In this document: piece by piece, positions 1 through 6,024 of the stretch | How positions within the stretch are numbered: position 1 is the first letter of the stretch | Layout: each line of letters starts with the position of its first letter | Source: Candidatus Iainarchaeum sp. | Lineage (GTDB): Archaea > Iainarchaeota > Iainarchaeia > Iainarchaeales > GCA-2688035 | Assembly (NCBI GenBank): GCA_028712575.1 | Contig: JAQTPU010000011.1 | Location: forward strand, 1-14,979 | Direction: 5' to 3' | DNA length: 14,979 bases | Translations under genes and position numbers: made by a program | The notes under the pieces: model-generated | Told to the model about the DNA's origin: nothing | The model's database searches: none | Seen by the model: the letters and a program-made list of their open reading frames with translations, nothing else

Positions 1-1
1 A

Positions 2-898
2 AGACAACAAGAGATAGTTTCCCAATTGAAAGCACTCTCAGGATTTACCTGGTTTGAGCTTGCGGATTTTTTAGGCGTTAACAAAAGCATGATTTTCAAA
101 TATCGCAAGGGAGTTCACCGCATTCCATTGTTTAGGTTTACAAAACTTTGCGAAATGGCACAAGTGCCACAAAACAATTTCGGCGAATTCAAAGTAGTGG
201 AAATTGACAACAAGCCAAAGAAAGCGAAGATGCCCAAAATGAGCGCAGATCTGGCAGAATTTTTGGGATTCTTTGCAGGGGACGGTTGTTTAACCATCAG
301 GAATACAGTGGCAATAACATGTGACGCAAAATCAGACAGGAGATATGTTTTAGAAAAAGTTATCCCAATATTTAAAGAGCTTTTTGGTTTGGAACCAAAA
401 ACAAGGATAGTGAGAGTAACTGCAATTCAATGCAGGGTTTATTCAAAACAAATATTGGAATTTATTTCAAATGAATTTGGCTTTCCAATAGGTGCAAAGA
501 AAAACAAAATTCGAATTCCAAAGGCAATACTAGAAAACAGAGCGCTTTCAAAATGTTTTATTAGAGGCGTATTTGATACAGATGGTGGCTTCCACAGGCA
601 CAACCCATTTTCTTCAAAAATAGAGATAACAAGTTATTCAGATAATTTCAGAGAAGATATTTATCAAACACTAAAAATGCTTGGATTTAATCCAATAATG
701 ATTGGAATGCGTGTGTATATAATGTCCAAAAAAGAAATCGATACTTTCTTTAGGGCAATCAAACCCAATAATTTCAAGCATTTGTACAAATATGCCAAAT
801 TCAAAGAAACCGGGCAGGTTCCAAGGCACAGGGAAATAGACTACGATTCACAGGAATTTAAAAATTTTGTGCAGCCAATACCTAATACGCGTCTGTAA
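2..898 (+). CDS. LAGLIDADG homing endonuclease with N-terminal helix-turn-helix (5' end outside window)
   Basis: Site-specific DNA endonuclease of the two-motif LAGLIDADG family, expected to cut a recognition site in a host gene and spread its own coding unit. The frame is open to the left edge (it reads RQQEIVSQ before the TTG at 26), so the true start lies outside. Counting from that TTG, residues 8-32 resemble a helix-turn-helix (ELADFLGVNKSMIFKYRKG). The two catalytic helices are at 76-89 (LAEFLGFFAGDGCL) and 176-189 (CFIRGVFDTDGGF), each with its acidic residue. There is no C-terminal His-Asn and no Cys/Ser splice start, so this is not an intein; it is free-standing or encoded in an intron whose left part is not visible. 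Its last codons overlap the 5' end of the tRNA gene, and TAA at 896-898 is made of tRNA bases. The target cannot be read from the sequence. Confidence 0.88.
   Translation, partial: RQQEIVSQLKALSGFTWFELADFLGVNKSMIFKYRKGVHRIPLFRFTKLCEMAQVPQNNFGEFKVVEIDNKPKKAKMPKMSADLAEFLGFFAGDGCLTIRNTVAITCDAKSDRRYVLEKVIPIFKELFGLEPKTRIVRVTAIQCRVYSKQILEFISNEFGFPIGAKKNKIRIPKAILENRALSKCFIRGVFDTDGGFHRHNPFSSKIEITSYSDNFREDIYQTLKMLGFNPIMIGMRVYIMSKKEIDTFFRAIKPNNFKHLYKYAKFKETGQVPRHREIDYDSQEFKNFVQPIPNTRL
857..868 (+). promoter_or_regulatory. TATA box of the tRNA-Gly gene
   Basis: TTTAAAAATTTT is centred about 26 bases before the tRNA 5' end, the usual archaeal TATA spacing. It lies inside the last codons of the endonuclease gene, so one stretch serves both as coding sequence and as tRNA promoter. 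Identified by spacing and composition only. Confidence 0.6.
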
Positions 899-925
899 GC
901 CAATGGTTAAGCTCCGAGCTTCCCA

Positions 926-1055
926 GAGCCCCCATGTGAAGCAAAGCTTCACGTGGCCTCGCAAAAGCTTTGCTTTTGCAAGGTTTCTTAAAAAGAAAAG
1001 CCTCGGGAAAAGAAGATTTTGCTTCGCAAAATCACGCCTTTCCCGTGCTGGAAAA
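926..1055 (+). other. Archaeal tRNA intron (130 bases) with canonical bulge-helix-bulge, position 37/38
   Basis: The splice motif is clear. Exon bases 920-923 (TTCC) pair with intron bases 1050-1053 (GGAA) as the 4-bp central helix. The 3-base bulges are 924-926 (cut after A925) and 1054-1056 (cut after A1055). The inner intron helix is 927-929 (AGC) with 1047-1049 (GCT). This is the substrate of the archaeal tRNA splicing endonuclease. At 130 bases the intron is longer than a minimal tRNA intron and encodes no protein. It is almost filled with hairpins: 932-956, 957-983, 984-998, and a two-part stem 1004-1010/1039-1045 enclosing 1015-1022/1026-1033. Confidence 0.9.
932..983 (+). repeat. Double-hairpin element, copy 1 (in tRNA intron)
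   Basis: Two adjacent stem-loops. The first is an 11-bp stem 932-942/946-956 with loop AAA and one T-G pair. The second is 957-983: 3 bp, a C-A mismatch, then the 8-bp stem 961-968/972-979 with loop TTT. A second copy lies at 1141-1190 with the same layout. TTTCTT/AAGAAA (984-998) forms a third small hairpin immediately after this copy. Confidence 0.8.
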
Positions 1056-1094
1056 AGCTCGTAATCCGGGTTCGAATCCCGGCGGACGCATTCC

Positions 1095-1117
1095 GCCTTT
1101 TCTTGGAAAGAAAAGGC
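1095..1117 (+). repeat. Perfect 10-bp hairpin just after tRNA-Gly
   Basis: GCCTTTTCTT (1095-1104) pairs with AAGAAAAGGC (1108-1117) around a GGA loop, starting 4 bases after the tRNA 3' end. Its core (TTTCTT, 3-base loop, AAGAAA) matches the hairpin at 984-998 in the intron, so it is probably part of the same hairpin family. It could influence tRNA 3' processing, but no T-run terminator follows. Confidence 0.65.
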
Positions 1118-1140
1118 AGGTTGCCAAAAGAACTTTTGCC

Positions 1141-1190
1141 CATTGTGAAGCAATGCTTCACGATGTCTCGCAAAACCTTGTTTTGCAAGG
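1141..1190 (+). repeat. Double-hairpin element, copy 2 (between tRNA and Nudix gene)
   Basis: Same architecture as the intron copy: an 11-bp stem 1141-1151/1155-1165 with loop AAT and a T-G pair at the same position, then 1166-1190 with a 7-bp stem 1170-1176/1180-1186, loop CTT and the same C-A mismatch below. Relative to copy 1, two base pairs of the first stem are changed on both sides (C-G to A-T, A-T to T-A) and one base pair is missing from the second stem. The rest of 1091-1237 has no recognisable gene. Confidence 0.8.
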
Positions 1191-1237
1191 TCGCAAAAGA
1201 AATGCAATTCCCAAAAGAAAAAAACAAGGAATTATTC

Positions 1238-1657
1238 ATGGACAAAAAAAAGCAAACAGGACTTGGCATAATCGGGATATTATTGGACGGCAATGAAGTC
1301 CTGCTGGGCCAGCGCAATAAAGAAACCGGAAAAGGATTATGGGAATTGCCCGGCGGCCATCTTGAATTCAACGAAGGGTTTGAAGAATGCATCAAGCGCG
1401 AATTTCTGGAAGAAACAGGAATTACTATTGAAGTGCAAAGGCTTGTTTCTGTTTCAGCAAACAAAGCCTACGGAAACCACTATGTTGTTCTCGGCTTTCT
1501 GGTTGCCTCAAAATCAAAGCCAAAAATTTTTCACAGGGAACCTGAAAACCACAGCGCATGGAAATGGTTTGACCTGGAAAAATTGCCTGAATTGTTCATA
1601 GCGACAAAAGATGCAATACGGGATTTCAAGGCAGGAAAAATTTACAGCGGGAAATAA
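1238..1657 (+). CDS. Nudix hydrolase, NUDT15/MutT-like
   Basis: Hydrolyses a nucleoside diphosphate linked to another moiety; the closest family by eye is the NUDT15/MTH2 group, which acts on (oxidised or modified) dNTPs. The 139-residue protein is the size of a single Nudix domain. A complete Nudix box runs from about residue 39: GHLEFNE, then seven residues, then REFLEETGI. The C-terminal part (HYVVLG, EPENHSAWKWFDLEKLPE) matches the NUDT15 pattern in which a Trp-containing strand follows an EP..N segment. I chose ATG 1238 because AAGGA lies about 7 bases upstream and the fold begins directly (GLGIIGILLDGNEVLLGQR). The frame is open further left, but that part runs through the tRNA exon and hairpins and is not coding. 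ATG 1202 is a weaker alternative. Exact substrate unknown. Confidence 0.92.
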   Translation: MDKKKQTGLGIIGILLDGNEVLLGQRNKETGKGLWELPGGHLEFNEGFEECIKREFLEETGITIEVQRLVSVSANKAYGNHYVVLGFLVASKSKPKIFHREPENHSAWKWFDLEKLPELFIATKDAIRDFKAGKIYSGK

Positions 1658-1721
1658 AAATTATTGGAGCGATTGGCTGAAACAAATTAAACATCCGATT
1701 GCCCAAAAACAATTAACACCA

Positions 1722-1733
1722 TTTTAACATAAA
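1722..1733 (+). promoter_or_regulatory. Probable TATA box for the Fic operon
   Basis: TTTTAACATAAA is centred about 43 bases before ATG 1771, in the 113-base gap after the Nudix gene. Initiation about 25 bases downstream would fall near 1752, inside the longer reading frame that begins at ATG 1738. This supports the shorter start. Confidence 0.4.
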
Positions 1734-1770
1734 AGTTATGTTTTTATTCTTTTTGGTGTTAATTATATTT

Positions 1771-2748
1771 ATGTTTGTTTCTAAAAGAAAGATCGGGAAA
1801 AAATACTATTTTTATTTGGAGGATAAAATAGGCGGAACGCGGATTGCGGTTTCCCTCGGCAGAAAAGAGCAGATTTTTGGCAGAATTGAAAGCGTTTTCG
1901 ACGAACTAATCCGGAAAACGGCACTGGAAAAAGTAAAAATTTCGCAGAAAAAATTTAAAGCAGGGGTTTTTTCAATTGCTGAACAGCTTGCCCTTGAAAG
2001 GTTGAAAGTGGATTATGGATTATTAAAGGATTTTTTTCCGCAGGGCTTTGAATCCTTCAAAGAGGACGAATTTGTAAGATATGCACAGGGAAGCGCTTCT
2101 GTTGAGGGAAATTCCTTAAGCCTGCAGGAAGCTGCGCTTGTTCTGGAAAAAGGCATTTCCATTGCAGGAAAGGGAATTAATGAAATCCGGGAAATGGAAA
2201 ACATGAAAATTGCAGCAGAAGCCTCAAAAAACATAAAAGAAATCAGCGAAAAAAACATTAAAAAAATCCACGCCGCGGTTCTGAAAGGATTTGACGAAAA
2301 AAATCCTGGAGAATATCGAACAGGGCCAATGTTTATTACCGCTTCAAAAGTAAGGCCTCCGCAGGCAAGCGAAGTAAAAAAAGAAATTTGCAGGCTTTTG
2401 GAATGGCTTGAAAAAAACAGGGACAAAATTCATCCTGTGGAACTCGCCGCTGAATTTCACGCCCGCTTTGAGGAAATCCACCCTTTTAATGATGGAAACG
2501 GAAGGGCAGGCAGGGAAATTCTTAACACAATGCTCAGAACCAGTGATTATCCAAGGGCAATAATAAACCTTGAAAACAGGCAGAGGTATGTTGCACTGCT
2601 TGAAAGAGTCCAGATAAACAAGGAATACAGCAAATTCTCAAAATTCATTTTCTTGTGCCTGGAAAAAAGAAGCAATGAAATAAGCAAAATACTTGCCGAA
2701 AACAAAAAAACAATTCTGGACAAAATAACAAAAAAGGCACTGAAGTGA
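1771..2748 (+). CDS. Fic-domain protein (AMPylator family), class II autoinhibited
   Basis: Fic enzymes transfer AMP (or another nucleotide moiety) from a nucleotide cofactor to a hydroxyl side chain of a target protein. The 325-residue protein has the catalytic loop HPFNDGNGRAGR at 237-248 with His237. The flap region is GEYRTGP..I at 180-189. N-terminal to the Fic fold, SASVEG (108-113) fits the [ST]xxxE[GN] inhibitory motif, with Glu112 as the autoinhibitory residue; that placement defines class II. The N-terminus (SKRKIGKKYYFYLE) matches the short basic/aromatic strand typical of archaeal Fic proteins. Starting at ATG 1738 would add a hydrophobic stretch of 11 residues that is not expected in the family; ATG 1771 has GGTG upstream. 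The SET-HD-Nudix gene begins 4 bases after the stop, so the two are probably co-transcribed. Target protein unknown. Confidence 0.92.
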   Translation: MFVSKRKIGKKYYFYLEDKIGGTRIAVSLGRKEQIFGRIESVFDELIRKTALEKVKISQKKFKAGVFSIAEQLALERLKVDYGLLKDFFPQGFESFKEDEFVRYAQGSASVEGNSLSLQEAALVLEKGISIAGKGINEIREMENMKIAAEASKNIKEISEKNIKKIHAAVLKGFDEKNPGEYRTGPMFITASKVRPPQASEVKKEICRLLEWLEKNRDKIHPVELAAEFHARFEEIHPFNDGNGRAGREILNTMLRTSDYPRAIINLENRQRYVALLERVQINKEYSKFSKFIFLCLEKRSNEISKILAENKKTILDKITKKALK

Positions 2749-2752
2749 AAAC

Positions 2753-4141
2753 ATGAAAACAGACGTCATTGTAAAAAAATCAAAAATCCATGGAAAAGGG
2801 GTTTTTGCAGCGCGAAATTTCAAAAAAGGAATGGTTGTTCTGAAATGGGACACTTCGCACGAACTGACAGCGGAACAGGTTGCAGGGCTTCCTGAAAAAG
2901 AAAAAAAATTCGTGCCATTTGTAAATGGAAAATATTTTTTGATACAGCCGCCTGAAAGGTTTGTAAACCATTCCTGCGACGCAAATACCTATGCGGGCAA
3001 TTTTTGCGATATTGCAAAAAGAGACATCGGGAAAGGGGAAGAAATTACCTCGAATTATTCTGAAACATCCGGCGAATACGAAAAAATGAAATGCAATTGC
3101 GGAAGCAAAAACTGCAGGCGCATTATAAAGGCTTATTCTCAAATTGAAAAATTTGCAATGCAAAATCTGGAAGCGGATTTTTTTGACAATCATGTTTTGC
3201 TTGTTGTAAAGGAAGCAAAATGGTTGTGCGGATTTTATCCGGAAGCAGACAAGGAAGTTGTTGAAACAGCGGCTCTGCTGCATGATATCGGGCAGACTCC
3301 AATTGGAACACAGGTAAATGAAAACCACCATCTGGATGGAAAAAAAATTGCGGAAGGATTTTTGCCTTCAATCGGCTTTCCGAAAGAAAAAATTCCAAAA
3401 GTGCTGCATTGCATTGAAGCACACAGGACATCAAAAGGCCCGGAGCCGGAAACAATTGAGGCAAAAATAGTTGCTTCTGCAGACAATGTTTCGCACTTTT
3501 CAGGCTTTGGGGACATGTGCAAAAATATTGGAAAGGAAAATGCACTTGAAAAATTAAAGAGAGACTTGAAATCAAAATTCATGCTGCCAGAAGCAATAAA
3601 AAAAGCTGAAAAAATTTACGGAAAAATTCTTGCAGGGCAAAACAAAATCGAATACTCTTGTTTTGTGGATAAAAATGACAAGGTTCTGGGAAAGGTTGCG
3701 CGCAGCGAAGCGCATGAAAAAGGCCTGCTTCACAGGGCAGGGGTGGTGCTCGTGTTCAATAAAAAAGGCGAAGTGTTTCTCACCAAAAGAAGCGGAAAGA
3801 AAAAAATTTTTCCAAATTGCATTGACTGTGCCTGCAGTTTTCACGTGAAATACGGGCAATCATATGCTGAAGCTGCAAAAGCCGAATTGTTTGAGGAAAC
3901 AAAAATCAAAGGCAGCCCAAAGTATTTGGGAAAAACAGTTGTTGATAAGGAACCCGACCATATGATTGTTGCTGTTTTCAAAATCAGCCATAAAGGAAAA
4001 ATTGTCCTGGATCCTGAAGAGGCCGGCAGCGGCAAGTTTTATTCTTTCAAAGAGGCAGACAGGATAATAAAAAATGAAAAAACCACGCACTGGCTTCCCG
4101 AAGCATGGAAAATTTATGAACAGCATAAAAATGGATCTTGA
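2753..4141 (+). CDS. Three-domain fusion: SET methyltransferase + HD hydrolase + IDI/YfcD-like Nudix
   Basis: Three recognisable enzyme folds in one 462-residue chain. Residues 5-125: SET protein-lysine methyltransferase with HGKGVF (13-18), NHSCDAN (72-78), EEIT.NY (96-102) and a post-SET zinc-type CNCGSKNC (114-121). Residues 145-250: HD-superfamily metal phosphohydrolase with His147, HD (177-178), HH (192-193), His224 and Asp244. Residues 300-462: Nudix domain resembling isopentenyl-diphosphate isomerase/YfcD (VDKNDKVLGK.AR.EAHEKGLLHRA). Its Nudix box is irregular: SFHVKYGQ replaces GG....GE, the usual Arg of REL.EE is Ala376, and the following Gly is Lys384, but the metal-site Glu377, Glu380 and Glu381 are kept. 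No frameshift is seen at the junctions, so this looks like one polypeptide. It follows the Fic gene after 4 bases. Whether the modules share a substrate is unknown. Confidence 0.85.
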   Translation: MKTDVIVKKSKIHGKGVFAARNFKKGMVVLKWDTSHELTAEQVAGLPEKEKKFVPFVNGKYFLIQPPERFVNHSCDANTYAGNFCDIAKRDIGKGEEITSNYSETSGEYEKMKCNCGSKNCRRIIKAYSQIEKFAMQNLEADFFDNHVLLVVKEAKWLCGFYPEADKEVVETAALLHDIGQTPIGTQVNENHHLDGKKIAEGFLPSIGFPKEKIPKVLHCIEAHRTSKGPEPETIEAKIVASADNVSHFSGFGDMCKNIGKENALEKLKRDLKSKFMLPEAIKKAEKIYGKILAGQNKIEYSCFVDKNDKVLGKVARSEAHEKGLLHRAGVVLVFNKKGEVFLTKRSGKKKIFPNCIDCACSFHVKYGQSYAEAAKAELFEETKIKGSPKYLGKTVVDKEPDHMIVAVFKISHKGKIVLDPEEAGSGKFYSFKEADRIIKNEKTTHWLPEAWKIYEQHKNGS

Positions 4142-4241
4142 AAGGCTTGTCAATGATTCTGTCAAATTGCAGCTGATTAATTATTTTGGCGGGTTAAAAA
4201 AAGGCTGGGGCAAAAGAAAAAGCCTGCATCCGTTTGTATGA
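4131..4241 (+). CDS. Possible small ORF, 36 residues, unrecognised
   Basis: ATG at 4131 overlaps the last 11 bases of the SET-HD-Nudix gene in another frame and reads to TGA at 4239-4241. The peptide begins MDLERLVNDSVKLQLINYF and ends in a basic stretch (KKGWGKRKSLHPFV). No domain is recognised and there is no clear ribosome site. Coupling by overlap is possible, but chance is equally plausible. The rest of the interval up to 4326 holds only the next gene's promoter. Confidence 0.22.
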   Translation: MDLERLVNDSVKLQLINYFGGLKKGWGKRKSLHPFV

Positions 4242-4267
4242 TTCCTTCAAGCCTTGTACCAAAACCG

Positions 4268-4280
4268 TTTAATTAATAAT
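4268..4280 (+). promoter_or_regulatory. TATA box of the HAD-YvcK gene
   Basis: TTTAATTAATAAT lies in an AT-rich patch between the preceding genes and the HAD-YvcK fusion. Transcription starting about 25 bases downstream (near 4300) would leave a leader of roughly 25-30 bases that includes the GGTGGA ribosome site at 4317-4322. Confidence 0.5.
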
Positions 4281-4316
4281 CGGAGTTCAATTTCTTCACA
4301 GGGAATTGCAAATACT

Positions 4317-4322
4317 GGTGGA
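4317..4322 (+). promoter_or_regulatory. Ribosome binding site deciding the TTG start at 4327
   Basis: GGTGGA ends 4 bases before TTG 4327. The next upstream candidate, TTG 4306, would add seven residues before the HAD strand and has only GGGAA next to it. No ATG exists in frame between the upstream stop (TAA 4270-4272) and the HAD motif. Confidence 0.5.
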
Positions 4323-4326
4323 CTCA

Positions 4327-6024
4327 TTGGCAAAAATAAAAGCAATTATTTTCGATCTGGACGACACGCTATTCGACTGCACTGGCCAGCTTGTAGAGGC
4401 TGCAAGGCAGAGGGCTGCAGAGGCAATGGCAAAATTAATCCAGAAGCCGAAAGAAGAGATTTACTTGAAAATAATTGAAACAGAAGGCAGGTTGGGGCCG
4501 AAAGCGGACATTTTTGGAAATGTCTGCGATGCGCTTTCTCTGAAAAACCCGCAGGAATGCATTAATGCCGCTCTGCACGCGTACAATTCGGATGAAGTTG
4601 AAAAAATCTCTCTTTTTAAGGATGCCGAGCCGCTGTTCAGAAGGCTTAAGAAACAGGAAATAAAAATGGTGATTGTAAGCAGCGGCCTTTACTCAAGGCA
4701 GATGAGAAAAATACAAATGCTCGGCCTGGAAAAATGGATGGATTTGATTCTGATTCATGATATTGAAAAGGAAGGCTCGAAAGATGCATTGTTTGAACAG
4801 GTAATGAAGCAATTTTTGTTAAAGGCAGAAGAAGTTGTTTCAATAGGCGACAGGATTCACAGCGAGATAAGGGTTGGGAACAAGCTTGGAATGACAACAA
4901 TACAATTTTTGCACGGCCGCTACCAGAAAACAGCCCCGAAAAACATTATGGAAGAGCCTGATTTTAAAATAAAAAAGCTCAGTGAAATTCCCGCGATTAT
5001 AAAAAAAATCGAGGAAGGCAAGAACCACAAGCCGAAAATAGTCGCAATCGGCGGAGGGACTGGCCTGCCAATGGTTTTGACTGCTTTGAAGGAATTCACT
5101 CCGCACATAACTGCGATTGTTACAGTGACTGACTGCGGAAGAAGTTCCGGAGTATTGAGGAAAGATTTGAATATTCTTCCTCCGGGCGATATAAGAAACT
5201 GCCTGATTGCATTGAGCGAATCAGAGCAATTGCTGAAAGATTTGTTCAATTACAGGTTTTCAAACGGGGTTCTTACAGATCATTCATTCGGAAACCTGTT
5301 TATTGCGGCTCTTACAAAGACAACCGGAAGCTTTGAACAGGCATTGAAGCAGGCTTCGCAGATTCTTGCAATAAGGGGAAAAGTCCTGCCTTCCACGCTT
5401 CAGGATGTTCATATTCATGCACAGCTTGCAGATGGAACAGTTGTCTGCGGCGAAGACAGCATTATACAAAGAACAACAAAACCGGGGCAGCTTGCAAAAA
5501 GGCCTGCAATAAAAAAGGTTTTTTTAAGGCCTGCGAATGCAAAAATCCTGCCTGAAGCAAAAAAGGCAATTGAAGAGGCCGGCCTGATAATAATCGGGCC
5601 CGGAAGCCTTTACACAAGCGTTATTGCAAACCTGCTTGCCAAGGGAATGGCTTCTTCAATAAGGAAGAGCCGTGCAAAAAAGGTTTTTATTGCAAATGTA
5701 ATGACACAGGTCTGCCAGACGCACGGGTTTTCGCTTTCAATGCAGGCAAGGGAAATAGAAAAATACCTTGGAAAGGGTTCTTTGGATTTTGTTGTTTACA
5801 ATACAAAAAAGCCTGATAAAAAAACACTGAAAAGATATGAAAAGGAACAGTCTTTTTTCATGGAAAATGATTTGGAAAATTTGAAGGGAATGAAAATACG
5901 GGCAATCGGGGCTGATTTGATTGCAAATTCAAATGAAAAAACAAAGGCGACAAAACAGCTCTTGTTGAGGCATGACCCGAAAAAGATTGAAAAGGTTCTG
6001 AAAAAAATCTGTGAAAACTGCTAA
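4327..6024 (+). CDS. HAD phosphatase fused to YvcK/CofD-like UDP-sugar-binding domain
   Basis: A 565-residue two-domain protein. Residues 1-225 form a HAD hydrolase of the archaeal phosphatase type: nucleophile motif DLDDT (10-14), Ser118/Ser119, Lys152, and GDRIHSE (174-180), where the last acidic position is Glu rather than Asp; the end (FLHGRY....PDFKIKKLSEI) is typical of this subgroup. After a short linker, residues 236-565 are YvcK/CofD-like: IGGGTGL (241-247), LPPGDIRNCLIAL (284-296), HSFGNL (319-324), RGKVLPSTL (350-358), IIGPGSLYTSVI (422-433), NVMTQ (457-461). In bacteria YvcK binds UDP-N-acetylglucosamine and affects carbon and cell-wall metabolism; CofD relatives transfer phospholactate to Fo. 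The match is to YvcK. The usual TVADDGGSSG reads TVTDCGRSSG here (Cys270, Arg272), so ligand binding may differ. The start is TTG 4327. The gene overlaps the convergent HerA-like gene by 4 bases. Confidence 0.88.
   Translation: MAKIKAIIFDLDDTLFDCTGQLVEAARQRAAEAMAKLIQKPKEEIYLKIIETEGRLGPKADIFGNVCDALSLKNPQECINAALHAYNSDEVEKISLFKDAEPLFRRLKKQEIKMVIVSSGLYSRQMRKIQMLGLEKWMDLILIHDIEKEGSKDALFEQVMKQFLLKAEEVVSIGDRIHSEIRVGNKLGMTTIQFLHGRYQKTAPKNIMEEPDFKIKKLSEIPAIIKKIEEGKNHKPKIVAIGGGTGLPMVLTALKEFTPHITAIVTVTDCGRSSGVLRKDLNILPPGDIRNCLIALSESEQLLKDLFNYRFSNGVLTDHSFGNLFIAALTKTTGSFEQALKQASQILAIRGKVLPSTLQDVHIHAQLADGTVVCGEDSIIQRTTKPGQLAKRPAIKKVFLRPANAKILPEAKKAIEEAGLIIIGPGSLYTSVIANLLAKGMASSIRKSRAKKVFIANVMTQVCQTHGFSLSMQAREIEKYLGKGSLDFVVYNTKKPDKKTLKRYEKEQSFFMENDLENLKGMKIRAIGADLIANSNEKTKATKQLLLRHDPKKIEKVLKKICENC

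Larger units (their letters stand above)
889..1090 (+). tRNA. tRNA-Gly (anticodon CCC), intron-containing
   Basis: The cloverleaf can be assembled by eye. The acceptor stem is 889-895 (GCGTCTG) with 1083-1089 (CGGACGC), containing one U-G pair; the discriminator is A1090. The D stem is 898-900 with 911-913 around a loop containing TGGTTAA. The anticodon stem is 915-919 (CGAGC) with 1057-1061 (GCTCG). The variable loop is TAAT. The T stem is 1066-1070 with 1078-1082 around TTCGAAT. With 926-1055 removed, the anticodon loop reads TTCCCAA with CCC at 922-924, which decodes GGG glycine codons. CCA is not encoded. The coding strand of the upstream endonuclease overlaps the first ten bases. Identity as Gly follows from the anticodon and rests on the intron boundaries, which fit a canonical BHB exactly. 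Confidence 0.95.

Noticed and set aside
2..898. Endonuclease gene as an intein of a larger protein
   Set aside because: The C-terminus lacks the His-Asn splice dipeptide and block F, and it stops at the tRNA; only the endonuclease domains and a helix-turn-helix are seen.
932..1190. CRISPR array
   Set aside because: Only two imperfect copies, palindromic, with a tRNA exon between them and no regular spacers.
1019..1237. Longer N-terminus of the Nudix protein
   Set aside because: This part of the frame reads through the tRNA intron, the second tRNA exon and the hairpin element, so it is open by chance.
848..1464. Minus-strand open frames across the tRNA and Nudix region (848-1207 and 988-1464)
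   Set aside because: They run antisense to the tRNA and Nudix gene and encode no recognisable domain.
1738..1770. Upstream ATG giving the Fic protein a hydrophobic leader
   Set aside because: The extra 11 residues precede a start typical for archaeal Fic proteins, and the probable TATA box would put the transcript start downstream of this ATG.
2780..4165. Several minus-strand open frames opposite the SET-HD-Nudix gene
   Set aside because: They yield Phe/Cys-rich peptides typical of the complement of Lys/Ala-rich coding sequence; the plus-strand frame has clear motifs throughout.
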